Assembly (NCBI RefSeq): GCF_016808335.1
Contig: NC_053142.1
Location: 47,229,795 to 47,293,794, forward strand
Length of the DNA: 64,000 bases
Origin: Panicum virgatum
Taxonomy: Eukaryota > Streptophyta > Magnoliopsida > Poales > Poaceae
Direction: 5' to 3'
Shown here one piece after another: positions 13,089 to 23,499 of the stretch (positions are counted from its first letter, which is position 1; every line of letters begins with the position of its first letter). The notes beneath the pieces were generated by a model. The model was not told where the DNA came from. It ran no database searches and saw nothing but the letters and a program-made list of their open reading frames with translations. The position numbers and the translations under genes are program-made.

Positions 13089-13516
13089 TCAGAAGCACAT
13101 GTCGAGCATGCAGCAGCAGCAGATGGCCGCCAAACTGCAGATCAGAAACATAGACAGACAGATCAGAGACGTTGGCGAGCTAGCCGACGGGTTGGTAGAC
13201 GACGGTGTCAGGATATCTTACCATCCTTTCAAGAAGCCGTCGTTGCTGCCCTTGGACTCCTGCGGCGGCGGGGGCGGCGGCGGGTACCCGGCCACGGGAG
13301 GCGGCGCGCCGTACGCCGGAGGCGGGTATGCCTGCTGGCCCGGCGGCGGATACGCCTGCTGGCCCGGCGGAGGGTACGCCGTGCCCGGTGGCGGGTACGC
13401 TGCAGAAGCAGAGCCAACAAACTCAAACCGATCAGTTCAGGTCAGGTAGCAAGAAGCATGGACGCATCACGGGCCACTGATCAGAACTCCGAAGTACCTG
13501 AAGGTTGGTAGCTCAT
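13089..13516 (-). CDS. Small CYSTM (cysteine-rich transmembrane module) protein
   Basis: Three small minus-strand exons (13498-13516, 13222-13399, 13089-13134) splice in frame to an 80-residue protein. It starts MSYQPS, continues with several AYPPPG/QQ repeats, and ends in GFLKGC followed by LAAICCCCMLDMCF. This is the exact layout of the CYSTM family: a Pro/Tyr/Gln-rich cytosolic head and a C-terminal Cys-cluster membrane anchor. Members of the family are small tail-anchored stress-response proteins. Donor and acceptor pairs are canonical (CAG|GTACTT, GATG|GTAAGA, CTGCAG). A TATAAGG box lies upstream on the same strand near 13,643-13,650. The gene is easy to miss because no single exon is long. 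The plus-strand GC-rich open frames over it are antisense shadows. Confidence 0.9.
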
Positions 13517-13640
13517 GGCCGATTACAGCAAGAACTCTGTGCGATCAACACCAGCTGGAACTCTAGGAAGCCGAACAGGGACTGATAACACAGGAGATGG
13601 TGGATGGATAGACGAGATCATCACCTTCAGAGAGGCTAGT

Positions 13641-13651
13641 CCTTATATAGG
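13641..13651 (-). promoter_or_regulatory. TATA box of the CYSTM gene
   Basis: On the minus strand the sequence reads GCGCCTATATAAGGACT, a good plant TATA box about 125 bp upstream of the CYSTM start codon. Confidence 0.65.
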
Positions 13652-13659
13652 CGCTGGGC

Positions 13660-14010
13660 GCCGAGCTGTAAAACACTTTTTTTAATCCCTAGTGCCAACC
13701 TGCTAGTATATTGCTTAGGCGCGTATTCCAAGGAGGAACGGAAAACTGAAGGACAAACTGAAAGCACCAGGCGTTCAGATTCAGAGAAGCCGCCTCGTTT
13801 TTTTAATAAATCAATGAAACTGAAAAGAAAAGATTTTTTGGAAAACAACTGAAAAGAAAAGATTGAAATTCAAAGAGAGCTCGCCTCAAAAAAAAAAAAA
13901 TCAGAGAGAGGCGCCGGTCGCAGATGTCATGCCGCCTACCTGGCCACCAAGCCGTATCAGCCGTCTACTCGTCTTCTCCTATTGGCTAGCCCGTTCGTTG
14001 GTGGGTTCGG
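13660..14010. other. Intergenic, nothing recognised
   Basis: AT-rich upstream flank of the CYSTM gene with a run of A near 13,887. No gene or repeat boundary was identified. Confidence 0.4.
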
Positions 14011-14237
14011 CCCCGTTCAGTTCGTGATTTTGGATGAAAAGTTACTGTAGCACAATTTATTGTTACTTGACAAATAATGTCCAATCATGAATTAATTAGG
14101 TTTAAAAAATATATCTCGTACTAATTAGTTAGACTGTATAATTAATTATTTTTTCAACTATATTTAATGCTCCATATATGTATCCGAAAATTCGATGTAA
14201 CAGTTAGTATAACAAACTTTTTGGGAAGTGAACGGGC
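14011..14237. repeat. MITE-like inverted-repeat element
   Basis: About 227 bp, bounded by GGCCCCGTTCAGTTCGTGAT and ...GGAAGTGAACGGGCC, which are imperfect inverted complements. The body is AT-rich and non-coding with short TAATTAG motifs typical of grass MITEs. Confidence 0.7.
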
Positions 14238-14499
14238 CTTCGTCTTCCTCACAACGCACACAACGGGTCCTACCTTCAGATCGGCCAGCGCCCACCCATG
14301 CATCATCGTGCTTTTTCAAAGCTCGGATCGGTGGCGCGCCAATGAGGAAGAGGAGCCACGACTCGGCCTGGTTAGTTCTTCCGCCGTCTCTGCCGTGTTC
14401 CAATCTTAATTTATATGCTATTAAAAAAATGTTTATATGGATGTCTTCATGTTGCTGTCTTGCTGAAATCAAATCTCTGATCATCTGCTGCAATGAGCG

Positions 14500-15087
14500 A
14501 GACAGAGACACTGCTCACATGCTTAACCCCTAAGCATCCATGGTCCGTTGCTGACAAGTCCATCCACTAAGGGACGACTTCGATTTTGGCTACATCCACC
14601 AAGCCGACACACCCCCGCAATGGCTAGTTTTTGGGCCACGGGTATATATACCCCTTCAGCCCCTTCACTCATTGGCTGCTGACTCCGCGAACTAAACACA
14701 CTCTAGAGCTTCCAAAACTTCTCCCCAATCCTTCCAAGAGCTAAACTTTGTGAGGATTTGAGCTAGGGCTTGGGTGAGAGCAAGATTTGAGTGTGAGCTT
14801 GAGCATTTGACTTGTGTGAGCAGTCATTCCCATCTCAAGAGCTCTAGAAGCATCTTCTCCCGCCGATTCGTATTTGTTACTCTTGAAGCTTGCTTCTAGA
14901 CGGTTAGGCGTCGCCCGTGGAGCGTCCTCTCGTGTGTGTGCGCCCCGGGAAGTTTGTACAACAACATCTCATAGTAAGTGACATTGGGCTAGAGAGGTGA
15001 TCTCGCCCTTGGGGAGGAGCATAGGGGTTCTTGAGCGTCGTCTCTTGAATCCTTCCTCAACGGAGACGTAGCACCTTTGGGTGTGAA
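14500..15087 (+). mobile_element. Copia-like (Sirevirus-type) LTR, left part
   Basis: This looks like the promoter and leader part of an LTR. A palindromic TATA region (GGGTATATATACCCC, about 14,639) is followed by a transcribed-looking leader. The sequence is interrupted at 15,087 by the insertion described next and resumes at 19,668. The left boundary was not found, so 14,500 is approximate. Confidence 0.5.
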
Positions 15088-16708
15088 TGTGGCAGAACCG
15101 CCTAAATTATCCCGGCTCAAGTGCGTAAACCATCACCATAAAGGCAACATTAGCTTAAACGCACTTCAAACGGAACAATTTTTGGTCTGTCGGGTAACGT
15201 CCCGATACAACCACCGATTCTCGGATCGAACAAGCATACCCCGCACGAAGGCGAGTCCAGAGATATTACAACCACAATTTTACAACACAGGCATATTAAA
15301 GATCACAAACCAGTTCAAAAGATTATTACAAAACCAACTTAAGTAAAACAGTTATACAAAACATAAGTGTAGAATCAGAGTTTAAACAGCGGAAGATAAA
15401 ACACGATAACTACAACACGTCGCAAAGGTATACCGAGCTAGCCCAAGCCTGGTATCACTCGTCATAGTCATTGCCGGCCGAAGACGTATCCCATTCTACG
15501 GACCAGCCAGGAGGCAAAGCGCAAGGATAGGTCAAGCTAGCGATCTGATCCTCAAAACTCATACCTGAAAAAGGGTTTCAACAGCAAGGCTGAGTATTCT
15601 AATACTCAGCAAGACTTAACCGACAACGGGTATAAGTAGCCCACCTTAGCTAGACTATGCAAGGCTTTGTAAGGCTCTGGTTTCCTTTGCTGAAAAGCAA
15701 TAAAGAGTAGGTCCTTACTTTCAAGTTTTAGCTTCAAGATTCTAGTTGATTAACCATTCTATGTAAGCATCTACTAACCAAACATGGTGGAACTTCTAAG
15801 CAAGCATCAAGATTAATAAGAATATTGTTGCTCTTATTACTCTGTGTGGCAAAGAGATCAAGCAGTCTCATTTCATCGTGAGAGGCGGACGATTCTGAAT
15901 CGAAATTCAACCTTGCAAGGACAACCTAGCACACACGTCTGGAACACCGTCGGGTCATTTCCAAACAACCGTTTGCCTTTCTTTCCGGCTCGTGGATAGG
16001 AACACTCTCCCCGACTACAGGGCTCCAAGGTCCACCCGTGCCCGGTCCACCCTTGTCCCTAGAAGTCGTGGTGTTGCGCAACATAAAATAAAACCTATCT
16101 CTAAGAGAGAGTGTCAGGTATATCCACTCCCCGGTCCAATCGGCTACTAGGCTTGCCGCGTACCATATTTACGGCATGTGACTAGTACTTTCAAAAACTT
16201 AACCAGCACTACCACACACCGCGACCTTAGCAAGTTCATCAACACAGACGGGGTATCACATAAGGTCATGATATCGAACACAACCCCGTCCGTAGTCCTT
16301 ATATTGATAACAGAAAGTAAACAGAAAATTCCTATAAAGCTCGCGAGTGACAGGCAATCACTCGACTTTTACCGGTCCTATAAGCTTAGCAATTATTCGA
16401 ACTCAAGTCTAGTGTTCAGTACATAGGTTCCTAGGATCATGCATCTAGGGTTTTCAATTCAAATCCTAAGAACTGTAAATGCACAAGTAAGATAATACAG
16501 TAAATGAAATTAATTTTGAAGTATAGGTTATGTCCGGGGCTTGCCTTCTCGGTAATTGCTAACTATTTCAGCGCTAGGCTCTTCCGAACTTTGGTTCGGG
16601 GCTTCAGTTAGTTCCGCAGTGTTCACTTGAGCTTCGAGATCACCTCCGTCAGACTCCGGAATCAACTCGTACGTCCCGTCTGACAAAGTAGTCGTATCTA
16701 TATGTAAT

Positions 16709-17437
16709 TAGGGCTGGACGAAAAACTCGTAACTCGCTAGCTCGCTCGACTCGCTCGTTAATGGCTCGGCTCGAGCTCGACTCGTTTTATAATGAGCCAG
16801 CTCGTTTTATAACAAGCCAGCTCGTTTTATAACGAGCCAGCTCGAGCTGGCTCGCGAGCCGCTCGCGAGCCATAACGAGCCAGCAAATTTAAATGGGTGC
16901 ATTGTTAAAGACAAAAAATTCTAATGACTCATATTTGAAGAAAATGAGTGCTGCAATGTTAAACAAATTTGATAAATATTTGGAAGAGAAGAACAATGTC
17001 ATGGTTATTGCTACAATCCTTGACCCTAAGTTCAAAATGATATATATTCAGTTCTATTTTAGTCAGCTTTATGACTCCTCAAGGTATGAACAAGAGGTTG
17101 CTTATATAAAAAATGAGTTAGAATAGTTGTATAAAAAGCAAGAATTGGAACAATGCTGGAAAATGGGTAAGAAGAGCAGCATAAGAAGCAAGAATTGGAA
17201 CGAGCCAAACGAGCTATAACGAGCCAAACGAGCCATACTCTGTGATGATGTGTGTTCATATTGTCTCTCTACATTGGCTCGCGAGCCAAACGAGCTAGCT
17301 CGAGCTCGCTAACGAGCCGAGCCGAGCTAGCCTGCTGGCTCGTTAGTATAACGAGCCGAGCCGAGCCAATATATTAACGAGCCGAGCTATAACGAGGCGA
17401 GCCATAACGAGCCGAGCTGGCTTGATATCCAGCCCTA
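16709..17437 (+). mobile_element. Degenerate hAT element with 8-bp TSD
   Basis: Terminal inverted repeats TAGGGCTGG and CCAGCCCTA are flanked by a perfect 8-bp duplication TATGTAAT (16701-16708, 17438-17445), the diagnostic of hAT transposition. The subterminal regions are packed with repeats of ACGAGCC/GGCTCGT, likely former transposase-binding sites. The core holds a short transposase fragment. It is an internally deleted copy nested within the 4.6-kb LTR element. Confidence 0.93.
16893..17126 (+). pseudogene. hAT transposase C-terminal relic
   Basis: The 77-residue frame includes MLNKFDKYLEEKNNVMVIAT followed by ILDPKFKM. This matches the conserved segment of plant hAT transposases just before the dimerisation region (typically a KYW...LVIA..LDPRYKM pattern). 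No catalytic residues or C-terminal hATC dimerisation motif remain. It is a relic that can at best point to the autonomous family. Confidence 0.75.
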
Positions 17438-19667
17438 TATGTAATGCAAGAACAACATTATAAACAACATGGGCAATCGTTTATAGAGTAGTTAAATAAC
17501 AAATTTAACTACACAAGGCATCATGATCAACAGCACAAAAGAAGTTAACTAACTTCATAAAATGAGTGGTGGTGATTTCCTATACAATTAAGTCATGATT
17601 TGTAAATAAATCAACAACTCAAAGTACAAATAGTAATAAAATCTACCAAAATTACACTAAACAGAACATGAACAAAGTAATCTACCCTACAAAAATCATA
17701 TGAAGACATGTAACCATTTAATCACAATAAAACATTTATGCAGGCAACACCTAGCACAAGCTTGAATTATACAGACTAAAATATAGCAAAGTAGAAGCTC
17801 AAAAATTAACAGGAGATCTACACAGGTAAGATCTATCTACTGTGAATTTTTTTATGATTTTATCTACACCGAAATAATTCTGAGAAAATAAATAAAACAG
17901 ACAACAGATTAGCAAAATTTATATTTTAGCCCCTGATCTAGCCATGAACTAAGGCTCAAACTTCCTGGAAAAGCTAACATACTCCAGAACAACATTCAGG
18001 AATATTTTCATGATTTATTAAGAACAGAAACTATTTACCATGAATAAAGTCTATTAAACAAAGATTAAATCAAATAAATAGCTACAACAAAGAACTGATC
18101 ATGAAATTTTTATAGCAGAGCTAGTGTAACAAGAGTAAACTACCACCAAAATTTCAAAGCAATACAAGCTTTCAAGCATCAGATAAGAAAAAGATTAAAG
18201 AACAAGTAGTTATATACCTAGTAACACAAAACAACATCTACAGCAAAAACTTGCAACTAAGGCCTAACATATTCTGGTTCTACTGCATAGAGCTCTTCAA
18301 GAGGATTCCAAAACATCAAGATTTGCTATTTTACGAATTTTCTACGAATTGATCTAGAATTTCAAAGTTCACTGAAAATATTACAAAGCAGCCCCTACTG
18401 ACACTATTCATCTGAGTCTAGACCTATGCAAATAACCCCCTGGGTTTTCTTTCCTTTCAACCCGAGGTCCCTGGGCCGGGTCAGAGAGGGGAGGCGGCGG
18501 TTGACCGGCCGTTTCCCGGCGAGGGGCTCACCGGCGGCGAGAGGGGAGGGGTGCGTGAGCTTCACGGGTGCAAGGCGCACCTCTGGGTGGCCTAGGGTTG
18601 CGCGGAGGGGCTCGGAAGCGGCGGCTCGGCGGAGCAGGGCGGGTCGGCGGCGGAGGCAAGCGACGGCGAGGGTGCTCCGGTGAGGTTCAGGCGAGGGGAA
18701 GTGGCCTGGGAGCTGCGCGAGGTCGAGGCGGTGCTAAAGGTGGGGGCTGTAGGGGTAGAGCGGGTCTGGGGTGGCGGCTCCGCGGCGGGGTGAAGCTCGC
18801 CGGCGTTCGGGGTGAGCGGCGGCGGCGTTCTGGGGCGTGGGGTTAGGGAACTGGCGAAAAGAGGAGGGGAATAGAGCGCGGGGCTTCTTGTAGTGCTCAG
18901 GCGCGCGAAAGATCGAGAGCTGGGCCTCGGGTTTGGGCTCTCCACGGCGGCGTCGCGGTGGCGGCCGCCGGGGAGGTTCTGGGCTCGGCGGGGGCGCGTG
19001 GCGAGGGGTGGGGGCTCCAGCGCGAGGCAACAGGAGGGGGAGGAGCTCGCCGGCGACGCGTGGGAGCCAGCGCACGGCGAATTGATGGCCGGGAAAGCCG
19101 GGAAGGCGTCGGCGGGCGGCGCTGTCGGTGGCCGGCGGCGAGAAGCAGAGCAGAGAGGGGGAGATGGTCATAAGGGCGATTTTGCAATTTCCAAAAGTTC
19201 CAGGGACCTTTCTGTAAACAAGCAATAACTTTTAAATCAAAGCTCAAATAGAAAAGTGCCCAACATGAAAGTTGTTCAAAATTTCAAGATCTACAACTTT
19301 GATGTTGTGCAAAAATTTATTTGGCCAAAGCTTCAAGAGCTAAAATTAAAACTGTTGAAGGGATTTTGAATTCCAGGAAATTTGTCTTTTTCAAAGCAAT
19401 TTCATTTCAAATGTAGACCTTCAAGCAAAAATTGATGCCATGCAATAAATGCACTGAAATTTTGCACAAACACCCTCCACAAAAGCTATATTCAGAAATA
19501 ACTATATAAAGGACCTTGCATAAAATCATAATTACACATATACCCTTTCATAATTACAAAAAGATCCTTTTTAAGTAATTCTAGCACATGATGCAAAACC
19601 AACCTACACCATTACTGTGCAGACACTTATTTAATTACTGTGCAAACACCCGGGGTGTTACAGTGAA

Positions 19668-20041
19668 CTTCGGGAAACAAATCGAGTGTCTCATGTTCTT
19701 ATTGTTTATATCTCGTTCTTGTTGACCTTGAACTCGTTTTGTCCCGATCTACTTTTGTGGAGTGTTCCTTTGTGCTAGACCACTTGCAGGTTACTCTAGG
19801 AACTACTGGTGAACTTTTGATTCAAACACTTTTCCCAGGTTCTCCTTGAAACTTGTAATTCGTTCAAATTCTTACTCTCGTCGGAAGTTCCTTCACAGTG
19901 TAGGAAGTTTCGTTCCTCGGAACTCCCTTCACAGGGTCGGAAGTTCCGACAGACTAATCCGCTGCGAAGAATTTTTCAGGTTTTTCACAGGTTCGCCTAT
20001 TCACCCCCCCTCCTCTAGGCATCACCAAGATCCTTTCAACA
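19668..20041 (+). mobile_element. Copia-like (Sirevirus-type) LTR, right part
   Basis: The continuation of the LTR interrupted at 15,087. It has repeated CGGAAGTTCC motifs and the ending CTATTCACCCCCCCTCCTCTAG ... GATCCTTTCAACA, which is how Ji/Opie-like Sirevirus LTRs end. No primer-binding site follows, so this is probably a solo LTR. The exact last base is uncertain (20,038 or 20,041). Confidence 0.7.
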
Positions 20042-20985
20042 TTGAATAAAAAGAGTTTTCTTTACTTGCAAAACTTGTTAGTATCACTATAGAGATTTTC
20101 CTTCTATGTTCCTGTTCTTGAATCAGCTGGACTGAATGGACAAATGAGAAGGCTTTGGCTAATATATTAGTGAAAATATTTTCTCTCTCGAAAAATGTCA
20201 CAATAATGTTTGGCAAGGTAGGGCGGGTGCATTCTCTTATGGGAGTATGATAGTCTCATGGCACCTTTTATTTCAGCAAGCCAATATATACAACGCATCC
20301 TATCCCAGGCTCCTCTCTGTCCTCGACGCCCTGTCAGTACTTATTTCAAGAACTTGAGATGGCATATGCCAGTTTCAAATTAGATTACTTTGGTTCAGAG
20401 TTATGAAAAGTTGCTATAAATCTCAATTTTAGTTTTTTGTTAATTCTGTTTTCATATCTGTTCTCTTGAACACTTGTTTGGCACCTACATTGAGTCTGAT
20501 CCAATAAAAATTGTTGTTCAGGGCTTGCATAGGTTCAAGTTCAATTTCTTGTTATTTCTATTTTCATATCTGTTCTCTAGAACAGTTGTTTGGCATCTAC
20601 ATTGAGTCTGATCCAATCAAAGATTGCTGTTCAGGGCTTCCATAGGTTCAAGAAAGAAAATTGCAATCTCATCATTGTGGGTGGAAAGCACAAACAAGAA
20701 GCAACACTCTACAATGAAATGTGGCAAGATTCAGAAGCAATAATATGTGCACTTGAAATTTGCAGTTCTGGCTTTCAACAATTCTGCTAAATTTCACTAC
20801 AAATCTTATGGACAGTAGTATTGGCCAGGCTGCATTTCATCAGGCATGAGCCTTTAAACCAAGTATTCTATTGGCGATGTGATTATTACAAAAATGGATG
20901 GTCACCCTAAAAGCTTTGGTACTCTTTTAACTCTTTATACTAAGGATGTTTGTATTGACAATATGATCTTCCCTTCCCTATATTT
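20042..20985. other. Intergenic with a diverged tandem repeat
   Basis: The only clear structure is an imperfect tandem duplication with a period of about 113 bp (20,443-20,539 and 20,556-20,652). Both copies contain CATATCTGTTCTCT, ACATTGAGTCTGATCCAAT and CATAGGTTCAAG. No gene was recognised. Confidence 0.5.
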
Positions 20986-21307
20986 TGTAACGACCCGACG
21001 CGCACTTCTGCCCGTATGTGGCGTGAAACCGCGAGAGTCGACCCAGGGTAATGGCTAAGATCTACTCTGCACGTTGAGTAAATCACACCAGCTAAAATAA
21101 CTCTCTTGCGCTTTCGTCCTCGCTTCGCGCAAAAAATTGCAACCGGAGTTATTCAACTACCCTGGGCCTGGTATTTAAGCTGGCTCGTCCCTCTCTCAAC
21201 TTACAGTCTGGGACTATACGCCCGTCGCTACAGTATTTTTCGGCGCTACAGTAGCCGAGCTACAGTATCCGGGATTCGGCCCGGCCCATCTGGCCCGTTC
21301 TGTTACA
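20986..21307. mobile_element. Solo LTR or TRIM, 322 bp, with 5-bp TSD
   Basis: Begins TGTAACGACCCGACGCGC and ends CCCGTTCTGTTACA, so TG...CA with inverted TGTAAC/GTTACA ends. It is flanked by a perfect TATTT duplication (20981-20985 and 21308-21312). The body has three CTACAGTA motifs and is non-coding. Confidence 0.88.
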
Positions 21308-21312
21308 TATTT

Positions 21313-22029
21313 CAAGCAATTGGTGATTGCTAATCTGCATTTGTAATTTACAGCCCATGTGCAATACAGTTCATCAACCCTATCAGCAAATGGCTTAGTT
21401 CTACAGAAAATTCTCTCCATAGACAGCGCAGGGTAAGAATATGTTCAAAACATCTGGGTGCATAGAAACAATGAGCTGTTGCTTACAAATTGTTATTTGG
21501 TTGTGCAGAAACTTACGAGAATGGCTGATGGGCAGGACTTTAAGTGACCGACAGAGGGGGGTTTGATTATTACAATCATTTGATGAGTATTGTTGGCAAT
21601 CCCTTTGCTTTCTCTTGGGTTGTATTCTTAGGAAAAGATTGTGATTAGAATAATTTTTTTGCATTGGTTACTAATTATGCAAATTAAGTTCACAAGTAAT
21701 GGACCGCATATATATGTGCGACATTTTTATTTCGAAAAATAATGGTTGATATCGCGTATTCTATCTTTATTTTGTATTCTGAACATCTAATGATCTATTA
21801 GTATCTAACAAGACATGTTAGTATCCGTAGCGTTAGCACGGGCACACTTATTAACTCATAAGAATATTTTACTCACATTCTTTTCCTTAATAATAGAGGG
21901 GGAATTAGGAAAGACCGATGTTGGATGTGTTTGTGTAATCAACATAATAATTTTGTTCTTTGTGTAGAACATATGTTTCTCAGTTTAGACTATGCATCAT
22001 ATGTTGTTTAATGTACGTCTAAAATTTAT
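21313..22029. other. Unassigned AT-rich stretch, possible Helitron body
   Basis: No coding exon is recognisable. Near 21,824-21,846 lies CCGTAGCGTTAGCACGGGCA, almost the same as the Helitron-like terminus at 22,030, so the stretch may be a short Helitron or overlapping Helitron ends. Confidence 0.35.
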
Positions 22030-22058
22030 CCGTGGCGTTAGCACGAGCACTTTACTAG
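22030..22058 (+). mobile_element. Helitron-like 3' terminus
   Basis: CCGTGGCGTTAGCACGAGCA followed by CTTTACTAG|T has a small hairpin stem (CGTG...CACG) a few bases before a CTAG end followed by T. This is the usual form of grass Helitron 3' ends. A matching 5' TC end was not located. Confidence 0.4.
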
Positions 22059-22063
22059 TATAA

Positions 22064-23454
22064 TTAAGGGACGTGATCTCTTCTCCTTTTTCCGTTCGGA
22101 CGTTTCCTGCTGCTGCTGCTTCGGGTTCTTCGGTTACCACGCTTTCGAACTGCTCCACTGTAATGTTCGTATGCTGTGAGCTTCTGCACAAGGTGCGCCA
22201 GAGATGTGAACTCCAACTGAAAAGCCGCATCCTTGATCGGCTTAGCAAGTCCCAGGACAGCCAGATCGACTGCCTCCTTTTCTGTGATGCGCGACGAGTA
22301 GCATCGGTTCTTGACCTCCCTGAAGCGTTGTATGTACTCTGACACAGTCTCTCCTCGCTTCTGCCTGACTTGGGCGAGGTCGGCAATTCCAGCTTCAGCA
22401 GCCTCCGAGTGGTACTGGGTATGGAATTGATCTTCGAGCTGCCTCCAAGTTCGGATCGAATCTGGAGCCAGTGATGCATACCATCCAAACACTGGGCCTG
22501 TAAGGGATTGGCCGAAGAACCGGACCCTCAACGGATCCGACACTGAGATCATCCCAAGCTGCGTTAAGTATCGGCTCACATGCTCGATAGAACTGGCTCC
22601 CTCTGACCCGTTGAACTTGGTGAACTCAGGAAGCCCGATACTTGGGTGGCAGTGGGATCAAGTCATAATCACTTGGATACGGCTTGGAATAGCCGATCGC
22701 TTTCCTCTTGGGCAGGATGCCGAACTGGTCTCTCAGTATTGCACTGACCTGCTCCACACTAAGAACTCCTGGGGCCGATGGCTCAGCACTCGGCCCAGTA
22801 GCGTACTTTGCCAGCCACGCTTGTTTCTCCGCGTCTGCTCCAGAAGCTCCTGGGTTTACCATCTGCACCGAGCGTGTTGGATTGACGCTGTCAGGGATGT
22901 AGGCGCACGTGTAGCCGTGCGGAATCTCCTTGGGTGGCTCGGTGAGGAATTGGTCTTCTCCAGGATCACCGCCGATCTTGTGGACGACGTAGATCGGCGA
23001 ATTTTGTGGTTTTGGAGCCGCAAACGAGAAAGGCAATACCGGTCTAGAATGCAGTGCAGCTTCCTCTGTGTGACTCCCTAGCGTTGGCCCCGATGGAGAG
23101 TACTGGTTCTTGATTATCTCCTGGATGACGCGATGCGCCATACGCTCGAGTTCGTTCATCAGGCTCTGAGAGTGCCGATGAAGCGCATGGGCCACCATGT
23201 AGTTCATCTCCTGGCGCAGAGCTCTGGTGCGCTCTTCCGATGGCACAGACAGATCTACATTGTCGAGAGCGCCTTCTGGTGAGAACCCCTTCCATCTGAT
23301 GCCATGGTTGCGGGTCCTCTCAAAAGAGCCGATGAGATCGGCTTCCAGCAGAGCTTTAATCTCATCATACTTCTTCTTGTGTTCAGGAGAGAGCTCTTCA
23401 TACGTGACGGGCCTGGGAGCGGGTTCTTGATCTTGAGCTCCAGTCATTGTTGCA
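22064..23454 (-). pseudogene. Retrotransposon gag, frameshifted
   Basis: The N-terminal part (start near 23,454 to 22,626) and the C-terminal part (22,579 to 22,064) lie in different frames. The capsid-like Retrotrans_gag segment (SRYLTQLGMISVSDPLRVRF, WRQLEDQFHTQY) is in the second frame, so the gag is broken near 22,620. The first part ends in the family's KYR segment just before the break. Zinc-knuckle and enzymatic domains are absent. It cannot encode a working polyprotein. Confidence 0.8.
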
Positions 23455-23499
23455 GTGGACGTTGTTGCCGAGAAGGGTCCCACCGGGCGTGCCAGAATG

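Larger units (their letters stand above)
15088..19662 (-). mobile_element. 4.6-kb LTR element (solo long LTR or LARD) with 5-bp TSD
   Basis: On the minus strand it opens TGTAACACCCC and closes GGCGGTTCTGCCACA, the TG...CA ends of an LTR. It is flanked by a perfect GTGAA duplication (15083-15087 and 19663-19667). Nothing resembling gag or pol occurs inside, so it is either one very long solo LTR of a Ty3/Gypsy family or a large non-coding LTR derivative. A hAT element of 729 bp is nested in it. The GC-rich part at 18,430-19,180 produces long open frames in several frames with no recognisable protein. The orientation is inferred from the TGTAACACCC terminus, common at 5' ends of grass Gypsy LTRs. 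Confidence 0.8.

Noticed and set aside
18426..19247. Several overlapping GC-rich frames in the 4.6-kb LTR element
   Set aside because: Frames occur on both strands with low complexity and no domain, consistent with non-coding LTR sequence.
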